A stretch of 64,000 nucleotides of DNA from JBMOMT01 sp049324835 (GTDB taxonomy: Bacteria > Chloroflexota > Anaerolineae > CAYNKW01): positions 43,351-107,350 of the forward strand of contig JBMOMT010000031.1 in the NCBI GenBank assembly GCA_049324835.1, written 5' to 3'. The notes under the pieces were generated by a model. The model was not told the origin of the DNA. It made no database searches and saw nothing but the letters and a program-made list of their open reading frames with translations. Position numbers and translations under genes: made by a program. How positions within the stretch are numbered: the stretch's first letter is position 1; the number at the start of each line of letters is the position of its first letter. Positions 49,987-58,500 of the stretch are shown one piece after another.

Positions 49987-51707
49987 CCATGAAACGCTTC
50001 CCCATACCCTCTCGCTGGTTGTCGATCGGTCTGCTGGCCTGCGCGCTCCTTTTGCTCTTGGCGCTGACCACCTTCGCCCAACCGCCTATCCCGCACCCGG
50101 TGGAGGAGGACGGTACCTCTTTTGAAGATTGTGTGGGCTGCCACCGCGCCGGAGTGGATGGCGCGCCGCTGCTGGCGGCCGATCACGCCCAACACGACAA
50201 CGGCGATTGCCGCAACTGCCACGCCACCAGCGGCATGGACGCGCCGCCGATCAACCACCCGGTGACCGGCTGGACCGACTGCCGGGGCTGCCACGATCGG
50301 ATGGCCTATTTCGACGAGAGCATCCCCAGCATTCTGGATTCCGATTACGACCACAGCATCTACTATGGCAACACCTGCCTGAGCTGCCACCCGGTGGCCG
50401 AGACCTTTCCGGCCGATCAGACGCCCATCGGCTGCGGGGTGTGCCATCCCAAGAGCCTGCAAGCCACCAACGCCCACAATGGCCCGGAGCGCTGGGTGGA
50501 ATGTGTGGACTGTCACCAGGGGTGTGAGCATTATCCCCACGACCTGGAAAAAATGCCCACCCGCGATCAAGATTGCCTCGCCTGTCACTACGATCTGGAT
50601 GGAGCGGTCTTTTCGGACGTGCCGGACGAGCGCTATTTCAGCCTGAACGATCATATCAGCCTGTCTGCGCCTCACACCAGCGTGGACTGTGCCGCCTGCC
50701 ACCTCAAGATCGCCGACGTGGCGCTCAATCCGGAGAACGGGCGCATCGAAGTGGTGCTGCCCAAACTTCCCGAAGGCGAGGCGCCCGACAGCCCCGAGCT
50801 GGCCGAGATCGTGGGCCAGGTAGACTGCACCCGCTGCCACAATTCGGCAGCGCCGGTGAGCGCCCCGGCTGCCGAGCTGCCACCGCGCAGTGTGTTTTGC
50901 CTGGCCTGCCACGACGCCACTCTGGTGGCCAGGGATCCCGTTTCCTGGGTGGGTCTGGGCCTGTTTGGGCTGAGCCTGTTGATGGTGGCTTCCATCTGGG
51001 TGCAAGGCAGCGTGGGCCAGGGCCGGGTCTCGCTGGCCCGCCGCATCGGGCGCATCCTGCTGGGTGTGCTGGATTTTGTCTTTTCCATCCGTTTGCTCAA
51101 GTTCGTGTGGGTCTTGTTCCGGGATGGCCTCTTGCTCCTGCCCGTGCTGCGTAAGAGTTTTTTGCGCTGGCTGACCCACACCCTCATGTTTTGGGGCTTT
51201 GGGTTGCGCATGCTGCTGGGGTTGGTAACCTGGCTGCTGGGCTGGCTGGCGCCGCTTCACCCGCTGACCCTGGCCCTGACCGACAAGAACGCGCCGCTCG
51301 TCGCCCTGGCCTACGATCTGCTGGCGCTGATGGTCGTCGCCGGGGCGGTGCTGGCCTTTGTGCGCCGCTTTGTCCGGCGCGACGCGCAGCTCATCAGCGG
51401 CCGCCAGGACGGCGTTGCCATCGCTTTGTTGGGCAGTATCTTTGTGGTGGGCTTTATCGTCGAGGGAGCGCGCATCGTCGTCACCGATCTGCGGCCCGGT
51501 CTGGCGGCCTTTTCCTTCGTGGGTTATCCTCTCTCGCTGCTGCTGGATCTGATCCCCATCTCGTGGCCCCACGTCTATGCCTGGCTCTGGTACGCCCACG
51601 CGGCGCTGGTGATCGCCTTTTTCGTCTATTTGCCTTTCAGCAAGTTTTTCCATATACTGATCGGCCCCTTGATGGCCGCAGTCAATGCCGCTCTTCGAGA
51701 GCACTAG
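49983..51707 (+). CDS. fusion of ten-haem cytochrome c and NarI/DsrM-like cytochrome b
   Basis: GTG 49983 sits 8 nt after GAGGAG and overlaps the NrfD stop; ATG 49989 is the alternative. A signal peptide (WLSIGLLACALLLLLALTTFA) precedes ten CxxCH motifs (CVGCH, CRNCH, CRGCH, CLSCH, CGVCH, CVDCH, CLACH, CAACH, CTRCH, CLACH) within residues ~45-310. The rest is a membrane domain with ~6 segments like NarI/DsrM/HdrE (LTHTLMFWGFGLRMLLGLV; HVYAWLWYAHAALVIAFFVYLPFSKFFHI), with His residues that can bind b haems. In DsrMKJOP these two parts are separate proteins (J and M). It should pass electrons between periplasmic haems, menaquinone and the cytoplasmic HdrD-like protein. Confidence 0.92.
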   Translation: MTMKRFPIPSRWLSIGLLACALLLLLALTTFAQPPIPHPVEEDGTSFEDCVGCHRAGVDGAPLLAADHAQHDNGDCRNCHATSGMDAPPINHPVTGWTDCRGCHDRMAYFDESIPSILDSDYDHSIYYGNTCLSCHPVAETFPADQTPIGCGVCHPKSLQATNAHNGPERWVECVDCHQGCEHYPHDLEKMPTRDQDCLACHYDLDGAVFSDVPDERYFSLNDHISLSAPHTSVDCAACHLKIADVALNPENGRIEVVLPKLPEGEAPDSPELAEIVGQVDCTRCHNSAAPVSAPAAELPPRSVFCLACHDATLVARDPVSWVGLGLFGLSLLMVASIWVQGSVGQGRVSLARRIGRILLGVLDFVFSIRLLKFVWVLFRDGLLLLPVLRKSFLRWLTHTLMFWGFGLRMLLGLVTWLLGWLAPLHPLTLALTDKNAPLVALAYDLLALMVVAGAVLAFVRRFVRRDAQLISGRQDGVAIALLGSIFVVGFIVEGARIVVTDLRPGLAAFSFVGYPLSLLLDLIPISWPHVYAWLWYAHAALVIAFFVYLPFSKFFHILIGPLMAAVNAALREH

Positions 51708-51723
51708 TTATCGGAGACATTCG

Positions 51724-52938
51724 ATGCCCAAACTGGATCTGTCGCATTTCACGGTCAAACAACTGGTAGAGCTCGATTCGTGCACCCGCTGTGGCGAGTG
51801 TGTCACGGCGTGCCCTACTTTTGTCGTCGCCGAAAACGCCGAGATCACACCCCTCAAAAAGATCGAGCGGGTGCGCTCTTTTGCGCGAGGGCAATATGCG
51901 CCGCTCATCGGCCGGCTGTTCGGCCACCGTCCGCCCACTGCAGAGACCATCAAAGCCTTTGCCGGCGGCGCCTTTGATTGCACCCTCTGCGCCCGCTGCA
52001 ACGAGGTCTGCCCGGTGCACATCGACACCCGCGCACTGTGGATCGCCATGCGCCAGCAGTTGGTGGCGCTGGGTGAGTATCCCGCAGCTTTTGATCACCT
52101 CCTGGCGACGGTGACGGAATCGCACAACATCTCGGGTGATGCCAACGAGACCCGTCTCAATTGGACGGCCAACATGGCCCCCGTGCCGGAAGGGCTGGAC
52201 CGCAAAGAGGGCGCCGAGGTCGTCTACTTTATGGGTTGTGTGGCCCCCTTTTACCCCATGGTTTACAGCGTGCCACAGAGCTTTGTCTCACTCATGGCCA
52301 GGGCGGGCGTCAATTACACCACCCTGGGCGGCGATGAATACTGCTGCGGCTTTCCGCTCATCATCGCCGGCATGGGGGCCCACGCCCGCGAGATGATCCG
52401 CCACAACGTGGAAAAGGTTCGCTCGTTGGGCGCCAAAAAGCTGGTGGCCGCCTGCCCCTCGTGTTATCACACCTGGAAACACGATTACGCCCGAATCCTG
52501 GGTGAGCCTTTGGGCTTTGAGGTGCAACACGAGACGGAACTGCTGGCCGGGCTGGTGGCCGATGGCGCGTTCGATCTGAAACCCTTCCAACAGCCGGTGA
52601 CCTACCACGACCCGTGCGACCTGGGGCGCACCAGCGGCATCTATGACGAGCCGCGCCGGATCATCCAGGCCATTCCGGGCATCACCTTCACCGAGATGGC
52701 CGACAACCGCGAGAACTCGCTCTGTTGCGGCGGCGGCGGTGACGTCGAGATGGCCAACGCCGAGACCTCGTACGCCGTGGCCCGCAACCGGATACGCCAG
52801 GCCGAAGAGACGGGGGCCAAGTTGATCGTCACCGCCTGCCAGCAGTGTAAACGCACGCTGTTGGGCGCGGCCCGGCGTGAGAAAACCCGCATCCGGACCC
52901 TGGACATCAGCGAGTTGTTGTGGGAGTCGGTGCAGTGA
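51724..52938 (+). CDS. HdrD/DsrK-like (CCG-domain) iron-sulfur reductase
   Basis: ATG 51724 has GGAG 8 nt upstream. The 404-residue cytoplasmic protein has two ferredoxin-type motifs (CTRCGECVTACP and CTLCARCNEVCP) and two CCG domains. The first runs from FMGCVAPFYP to DEYCCGFP and CPSC; the second has HDPCDLGRTSG, SLCCGGGGD and TACQQC, the Cys pattern that holds the noncubane cluster for disulfide reduction in HdrB/HdrD and DsrK. It should exchange electrons with the fused cytochrome b just upstream and act on a disulfide or lipoyl substrate. A separate promoter follows. Confidence 0.93.
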   Translation: MPKLDLSHFTVKQLVELDSCTRCGECVTACPTFVVAENAEITPLKKIERVRSFARGQYAPLIGRLFGHRPPTAETIKAFAGGAFDCTLCARCNEVCPVHIDTRALWIAMRQQLVALGEYPAAFDHLLATVTESHNISGDANETRLNWTANMAPVPEGLDRKEGAEVVYFMGCVAPFYPMVYSVPQSFVSLMARAGVNYTTLGGDEYCCGFPLIIAGMGAHAREMIRHNVEKVRSLGAKKLVAACPSCYHTWKHDYARILGEPLGFEVQHETELLAGLVADGAFDLKPFQQPVTYHDPCDLGRTSGIYDEPRRIIQAIPGITFTEMADNRENSLCCGGGGDVEMANAETSYAVARNRIRQAEETGAKLIVTACQQCKRTLLGAARREKTRIRTLDISELLWESVQ

Positions 52939-52939
52939 T

Positions 52940-52968
52940 TTGCGCCGAGACTCTCTTGAGGCTATAAT
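52940..52968 (+). promoter_or_regulatory. promoter of the lipoyl-carrier gene
   Basis: TTGCGC (52940-52945), a 17-bp spacer and TATAAT (52963-52968), starting 2 nt after the preceding stop codon. The lipoyl/selenoprotein genes may be expressed independently of the membrane complex. Confidence 0.8.
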
Positions 52969-53036
52969 ATCACCGCCGTCCGTTGGGCCCAAGACCGCTG
53001 GCCCGATCTCAGCACAAATGTAAGGAGGAACAGAAC

Positions 53037-53453
53037 ATGAACATTGACCAGTACAACTTTCCCGATGACCTGCTGTACGACCAGGAACACAACTGGGCCC
53101 GTATCGAAGGAAACGTGGCCACCATCGGCATGACCGATTTCGGCCAGAACCTGGCCGGCGAGATCGTCTACGCCGAGGTGCCCCGCGTGGGCCGCGACAT
53201 CTCGTTCGGTGAGCCGTTCATGTCGCTAGAGTCTGGCAAATGGGTGGGCCGCATCAAGGCCGTCGTCAGTGGCAAAATCGCCGAGGCCAACGAAGAGATC
53301 GAATGGGAGGCTTCGGTCATCAACCAGGACCCCTATGGCGAGGGCTGGTTCGCCAAAGTGGAGCTGGCGGGTCAGCCGCAAGGGCTGATGAAAGCGTCGG
53401 AGCCCGCCTTTGCCGCCTTTATCGCCGCCGAGCGGGAAAAGTACGGCAAATAA
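53037..53453 (+). CDS. GcvH-like lipoyl carrier protein
   Basis: ATG 53037 follows AAGGAGG. The 138-residue protein has the H-protein fold: HNWARIEGNVATIGMTDFGQ, GEIVYAEVPRVG, and lipoylation Lys K68 in MSLESGKWVGRIKAVVSG. No glycine decarboxylase (gcvP, gcvT) gene lies in the window. The context is instead an HdrD-like disulfide reductase upstream and a lipoate ligase downstream, like the lipoate-binding proteins (LbpA) of sHdr systems. It probably serves as a swinging dithiol carrier for the reductase or for the OsmC-type protein, rather than for glycine cleavage. Confidence 0.9.
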   Translation: MNIDQYNFPDDLLYDQEHNWARIEGNVATIGMTDFGQNLAGEIVYAEVPRVGRDISFGEPFMSLESGKWVGRIKAVVSGKIAEANEEIEWEASVINQDPYGEGWFAKVELAGQPQGLMKASEPAFAAFIAAEREKYGK

Positions 53454-53581
53454 CTCTGTCATCTCAATGGATAACGAGTCGCCTGTTGTCGGTCGATGGC
53501 TCGCGTCGCGGCTGACAGCGGGCGATTCTTGCTGAATAAACCTGGAGGGCGTCTTCCCGCCAGGTGTTGTTGGCGAAATTC

Positions 53582-53774
53582 ACCGCAAAGGGCGCCAAGA
53601 ACGCCAAGAATTCATAAAAATCTTTGCGAACTTGTAACTGCTCAGCCTACCCTCCCGCAGGCTATCACGAGGTATATCTATGAAACGCTGCACTCACCAG
53701 GATGGCGTTTTCTGGCTCGAAAGTGCCTGAACCTGCGGGAGGGTGAGCAGTTACGCGAACTTGTCCTTTGCGGT
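53582..53774. repeat. older inverted repeat split by MITE copy C
   Basis: ACCGCAAAGG (53582-53591) and CCTTTGCGGT (53765-53774) are perfect complementary ends of a repeat whose interior (CGCCAAGAACGCCAAGAATTC and onward) is interrupted by the element at 53634-53754. This repeat and the MITE account for most of the 394-base gene-free stretch between the lipoyl carrier and the ligase. Confidence 0.7.
53634..53754. mobile_element. MITE-like foldback element, copy C, with perfect 8-bp target duplication
   Basis: The ends are GTAACTGCTCAGCC (left) and GAGCAGTTAC (right), with inner CCTCCCGCAGG / CCTGCGGGAGG arms, inverted in orientation relative to copy B. The flanks GCGAACTT (53626-53633 and 53755-53762) are a perfect 8-bp duplication. 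It is 121 bp with no gene; its centre is unrelated to that of copy B. Confidence 0.88.
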
Positions 53775-53847
53775 TCAAAATGGCCTGGCTGCTTCATCAA
53801 CACTCACGCGGGAGACTACCAAATCTGCTGAAAGGGAAAAGATCGCT

Positions 53848-54888
53848 ATGAAACTCTACCAACTGGCACACGTCCCCTGGCTGGATTCGCAGCTTTTGTA
53901 TCATGCGTTGCCCCGTTTGAACATGGAGGGCCTCTTTTTGCTGGCCCCGGCCGAGCCTTACGTCTGCATCGGCTGTCATCAGGACGTCGATCAGGACATC
54001 GACCTGGCTTACTGCCGCGCCAACGGCATCCCCGTCTTTCGGCGAGAGGTGGGCGGCGGCGGGGTCTTTTTGGACGGCCACCAGCTTTTCTACCAACTGG
54101 TGCTCCATCGAGACAACCCCCTGGCCCGGGGCAGCAAAGAAGATTTTTACCGCCGCCTGCTGGAGCCGGTGGTCCAGACCTACGGCGACCTGGGTGTGCC
54201 CGCCCGGTACAAGCCGGTCAACGACATCATCACGCTCGAGGGGCGCAAAATATCGGGCAACGGCGCCGCCGAGATCGCGGATCATCTGATCCTGGTGGGC
54301 AACATCATCATCGATTTCGACTACGAGACCATGGTGCGGGTGCTGCGTGTGCCGGACGAAAAATTCCGCGACAAGGTCTACCAGACCATGCGCGAAAACC
54401 TCTCCACCCTCAAACGGGAGACGGGCGCAACCCCCACGCTGGAAGCGGTGATGCCGCTGCTGGCGCGCCGCTTCGAAGAGGCGCTGGGCGCACTGGAACC
54501 GGCCCCGCTGCCCCAGGCCGTTTACGCAAAAGCCCGCGAGATACAGCCGGCCCTCACGGGCGACGAGTGGTTCTACAAGCGGGGCAAGCGCGTGCCAGAC
54601 CGCGACGTCAAGATCGCCGCCGGCGTCAACGTGATCCAGCGGCTGCACAAAGCGCCGGGCGGCCTGGTGCGGGCGGTTTTTGGCCTCAAAGACGGGCAGC
54701 TCGGCGATGTCTCTCTCTCTGGCGACTTTTTCTTCTACCCGGCCGAGAAATTGCCGGTGTTGGAATTGGCCCTCAAGGGCGCGTCTTTGGACGAGGTGGC
54801 GGCCCGCATCGCCGATTTCTACCAGGCCGAAGGCATCGAGGCGCCGGGCCTGACGCCGGCCGATCTGGCGCAGGCTTTTTCCGCGTGA
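53848..54888 (+). CDS. lplA: lipoate-protein ligase
   Basis: The 346-residue protein has the BPL/LPL catalytic fold: GIPVFRREVGGGGVFLDGHQL (the RRxxGGG lipoyl-binding loop), VNDIITLEGRKISGNGAAE with the catalytic Lys, then VGNIIIDFDYETMVRVL. A C-terminal accessory domain (~residues 240-346) is present, as in full-length LplA. It attaches lipoate through lipoyl-AMP to the carrier encoded just upstream. No lipoyl synthase (lipA) or octanoyltransferase (lipB) gene is in the window. The start at 53848 has AAAGGG ~12 nt before it. It is followed 34 nt later by the OsmC-type gene. Confidence 0.92.
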   Translation: MKLYQLAHVPWLDSQLLYHALPRLNMEGLFLLAPAEPYVCIGCHQDVDQDIDLAYCRANGIPVFRREVGGGGVFLDGHQLFYQLVLHRDNPLARGSKEDFYRRLLEPVVQTYGDLGVPARYKPVNDIITLEGRKISGNGAAEIADHLILVGNIIIDFDYETMVRVLRVPDEKFRDKVYQTMRENLSTLKRETGATPTLEAVMPLLARRFEEALGALEPAPLPQAVYAKAREIQPALTGDEWFYKRGKRVPDRDVKIAAGVNVIQRLHKAPGGLVRAVFGLKDGQLGDVSLSGDFFFYPAEKLPVLELALKGASLDEVAARIADFYQAEGIEAPGLTPADLAQAFSA

Positions 54889-54922
54889 GCCGCAAAACCC
54901 CGAGAGGGTGAGAGGAGCGCCG

Positions 54923-55333
54923 ATGGACGTCAATACTGTGCAAGTTGCCTACGTGGGCGATCAGCGCGCCGAGGTGCGATCCGGCGGCCGCACCTTTGTG
55001 GTGGATGAACGCACCAAAGCCGGCCAGCCGGATTCCGAGTTCTGCCCGCTGGAGCTGATCGCCACCTCCTTGGGGGCGTGAATGGTGCTCACCATGGCGG
55101 CGGTCGCCGCCAGCAAGGGCATCGCGGTGGAAAAGCTGGCGGCCCGCGTCGAGACGGCCATCGACGACAGCGGCCAGGCATGGCAAAGCCGCTTCGACGT
55201 CAAAATAGAGCTGGGCAGCGGCCTGGGCAAACGCGAACGGATCATCCTCTTTAACTCGGCGCGTCGGTGCGAGGTGCACAAACTGCTGAGCGGTGAGATC
55301 GGCTTTGGTTATGATCTGTGCGACGCCGAATGA
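54923..55333 (+). CDS. OsmC/Ohr-family protein with predicted selenocysteine at UGA codon 53
   Basis: ATG 54923 has AGGAGCG upstream. The frame is OsmC-like up to ...LIATSLGA, meets TGA at 55079-55081, and then goes on in the same frame (MVLTMAAVAASKGIAVEKLA...) to a TGA stop at 55331-55333. The whole product is 136 residues, normal for an OsmC protein. The TGA falls exactly where the family has its peroxidatic Cys (SLGAC), and the second conserved Cys is present as C116 in SARRCEVHKLL. A GGTC-loop hairpin stands 20 nt after the TGA. The simplest reading is a Sec-containing thiol peroxidase that reduces organic hydroperoxides with a lipoyl protein as donor. A nonsense-mutated gene is the alternative. 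Confidence 0.85.
55082..55112 (+). promoter_or_regulatory. predicted bacterial SECIS element after the UGA of the OsmC gene
   Basis: Directly after the in-frame TGA, bases 55095-55101 (TGGCGGC) pair with 55106-55112 (GCCGCCA) around the loop GGTC (55102-55105), 20 nt from the TGA. The E. coli fdhF SECIS has a GGUC within its apical loop at a similar distance. A second small hairpin (ATGGT/ACCAT) lies between and competes for one base. Confidence 0.75.
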
Positions 55334-55360
55334 GCGTTGCGCCGTGTCGGAAACATCGAG

Positions 55361-55396
55361 AGGTCTCTGGCGGATTTGCGCAGAGGCCTTTTTTTT
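55361..55396 (+). terminator. terminator after the selenoprotein gene
   Basis: AGGTCTCTG pairs with CAGAGGCCT (one G-T pair), followed by a run of eight Ts. Confidence 0.85.
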
Positions 55397-55511
55397 CAGA
55401 GGTTCGTTTCGAGATTTACGGCGATTTTACCCCACTCTGGTCCGATTTGTGATAAAATGGAATCATAATGTCTTAAACGGCTGCGACCTCGCAGCACATG
55501 GATAAAGATCG

Positions 55512-58500
55512 ATGAAGCCTGCTTTTCGTTCTTGGGTATCACCCACTGACAAAGACTCCGAGTTGACGCGCCAGCAGAGCCTGCTGAATCTGACCCTGCT
55601 GGGCCTATCGGTGACGGGCCTGCTTTTGGGATCGGCCATGGCCGTTTTGTGGCTGCAAGGGCGGATCGAGTCCCTGCCCGGCATAGTGGTGGGTTGGGTG
55701 CTGCAGCCATTTCTTCTGCTGGCCTATTGGCTGGGCCGGCGCGGCCGCGTGCGCCTGGCGTCTCTGGTGACGGTGGGCGGCATCTTTTGTGTGATGGTGG
55801 GGGTCAATTATTTTCTGGGTCTGGGTCACGCCATCTGGATCGGCTATGCCGTGGTCACACTGACGGCGGGCATGCTGATCGGCACAGAGGGCGCGCTGGC
55901 GTTTGCCCTGCTCAGCATGATCGCCTACCTGGGCGTTGGTGCACTGCAGATCGTAGGCGTCCTCCCCACCTGGCCGCCCGGTGCCAGACTGGTCGTCGAT
56001 GGCGTTGGGTTGGGATTGGGCCTCATCCTGTTGGTGGGTTTGAACTGGCTTTCCAACCGGCAGACGAACCAGAGCCTGCGCCGTGAGATGGCATTGACGG
56101 CTCAATTACGCACTCACCAGGCAGCGTTGGAAGGGCGGGTGGCCGGGCGCACCGCCGAATTGACAGCGGCAAACCAACAACTCAGGCAGGAGATCGAAGA
56201 GCGGGAGCGGGCAGAAACGGCCCTCCAAGAGAGCACGGCCAAATACAGGCAATTGGTCGATCATGCGCCGGCCGGCATCTATGAAGTGGATTTTCAGGCC
56301 AACCGCTTTACCAGCGTCAACGACATCATGTGCGAGTACACCGGTTACACCCGCGAGGAATTTCTGGCGCTGACTCCTCTCGATCTGCTGACCGAGGAAA
56401 GCCAGCAGCGCTTCCTGGAACGAGCCCTCAAGATGCAGGCTGGCGAGCCGGTGCCTGAAACGGTCGAGTATGCCATCAGGACCAAAGACGGACGCGAGTT
56501 GTGGGTGATTTTGAACACCCGCCTGACCCGTGACGGCCAAGTGCCTCCAGGCGCCACGGTAGTGGTGCACAATATCACCGAGCGTAAACGGGCTGCCGAG
56601 CAGGTGCAACGGTTGCTGGATCAACAGATCGCCATCAACCGCCTGTCGCTGGCGCTGGGTGAGACCCGAGATCTGGCCAGGATTAACCGCATCATCTACG
56701 AACACGTGTGTGAGCTGATGGACGCCCACGCGTTCATCGTCTCGTTTTACGAGGGCGAAACCCAGCTCATCCACGCCGCTTACGTCATCTCTGGCGGCGT
56801 CGAACGGGACGTGACCGGGTTCCCGCCCATCCCCCTGGAAGCAGAGGGGCACGGCACTCAGAGTCGGGTGATCCGCAGCGGCCAGCCGCTCTATGTGCCT
56901 GATTTCCGGCAAGCTATGGCCCGCACCCGGACCGAGCACACCATCGTCGAGAATGGCTCGACCGTCGAGGGCCCGCCGCCCCCGGAGCGAAAAAAAGAAT
57001 CCACCAATTCGGCGCTGCTGGTGCCCATGAAAGTCGCCGGCAAAACCATCGGCGTCGTGCAGGTGCAGAGCCACCAACTGGATGCCTATTCTCAGGCAGA
57101 TATGGACCTGCTCTCCGGCCTGGCTAACGTGGCCGCTCTGGCCATCGAGAACACCCGTCTTTTTGAGGCGGCGCGTTACCAGGCCGAGCAACTGGAGACC
57201 CTGCAACACTATACCCAAGAGTTGGTCGTCCTGCGTGATCAGGAAGATCTTTTACGTCACATTGTGGAGCTGGCCACAGCGTTGGTCGGCGGGGATTCGG
57301 GCGGTCTCTATGTCTACCGGCCGGAAAGGGACGTGCTGGAATGGACGATGGCCGTTGGGGCGCACATGGCGCCCATCGGCATGGTGCTCCATCGAGGCGA
57401 AGGGCTTTCCGGCCAGGTTTGGGAAAGCGGCGAGCCACTCGCGGTGAACGATTACCGTCTGTGGGAGGGTCGGGCGGCGGTTTACGAGGGGTATTCCTTT
57501 GGCGCTACGGTGGGCGTGCCGGTCCGCTGGGGCGATCAATTCCTCGGTGTGCTCGACGTGCTGGCCGAGCCGCCGCGCACCTTTTCTTCCACAGATGTCA
57601 AACTTTTGAACCTGTTTGCCACCCAGGCCGCCATTGCCCTGCAGAACGTGCGCCTCTATGACGGCGAGCGTATCTCGCGCGAGCGGGCCGAGGCGCTGCG
57701 CCAGGCGGCGCAGGCCATGGGCGCCAGCCTGGAATTTGAGGCCAGCCTGCGGCTGATCCTCCAGCAGCTCAAGCGGGTCATCACCTTTGATACAGCCTCG
57801 CTGCTCATCCTCCAGGAAGATAATTCGCCGGATCTGGTGGTGGGCCTGGGTTACACCGACGAACGGATGACCAGCCGCGAATCGAGACGCCTGTTGGAAA
57901 ACAGCCCCATCCTGGCGCAAATGTCCCACGATCTCCGGCCCGTGGTCAGCGGCGACGTGCGAGAGCTGGAGGGTTGGATCTGGGTGCCCGGCGCAGAACA
58001 CGTGCGCTCGTGGATAGGCGTGCCGCTGGCGGCAGAAGGTAAAATGATCGGCGCGCTGATGGCCGATAATACGGCCACCGACTTTTTTACCACCGAGGAT
58101 GTACAGATCACCCAGGCGCTGGCGCAGCACGCGGCTCAGGTCATCGAAAAGGCGCGGCTATTTGAGGCCCTCCAGCGCCACGCCGAAAGGCTGGAAGAAC
58201 GGGTGGTCGGGCGCACCCGCGATCTGGCCGCGGCCAACGAACGGCTCAAGGAACTGGATCGGCTCAAGTCCAAGTTTGTCTCGGATGTGTCGCACGAGCT
58301 GCGCACACCCATCACCAACATCAAACTGTACTTGCACCTGCTGGCGCGCGACCAGGCCGCCAATTGGCCCAAACACCTCGCCGTGCTCGACGATGAATCG
58401 GATCGCCTGGCCCGGCTCATCGAAGATATTTTGAACCTTTCGCGGCTGGATCTGGCCCGCGAAAAGATGGAACGGGTGGCCGTGGACCTGAATCGGGTTG

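Noticed and set aside
53037..53453. Glycine cleavage H protein acting in glycine catabolism
   Set aside because: No gcvP or gcvT is in the window, and the neighbours are an HdrD-like reductase, a lipoate ligase and an OsmC protein.
55082..55333. A separate 83-residue gene starting at the ATG after the TGA
   Set aside because: It has no ribosome site and contains only the second half of an OsmC domain in the same frame as the first half.
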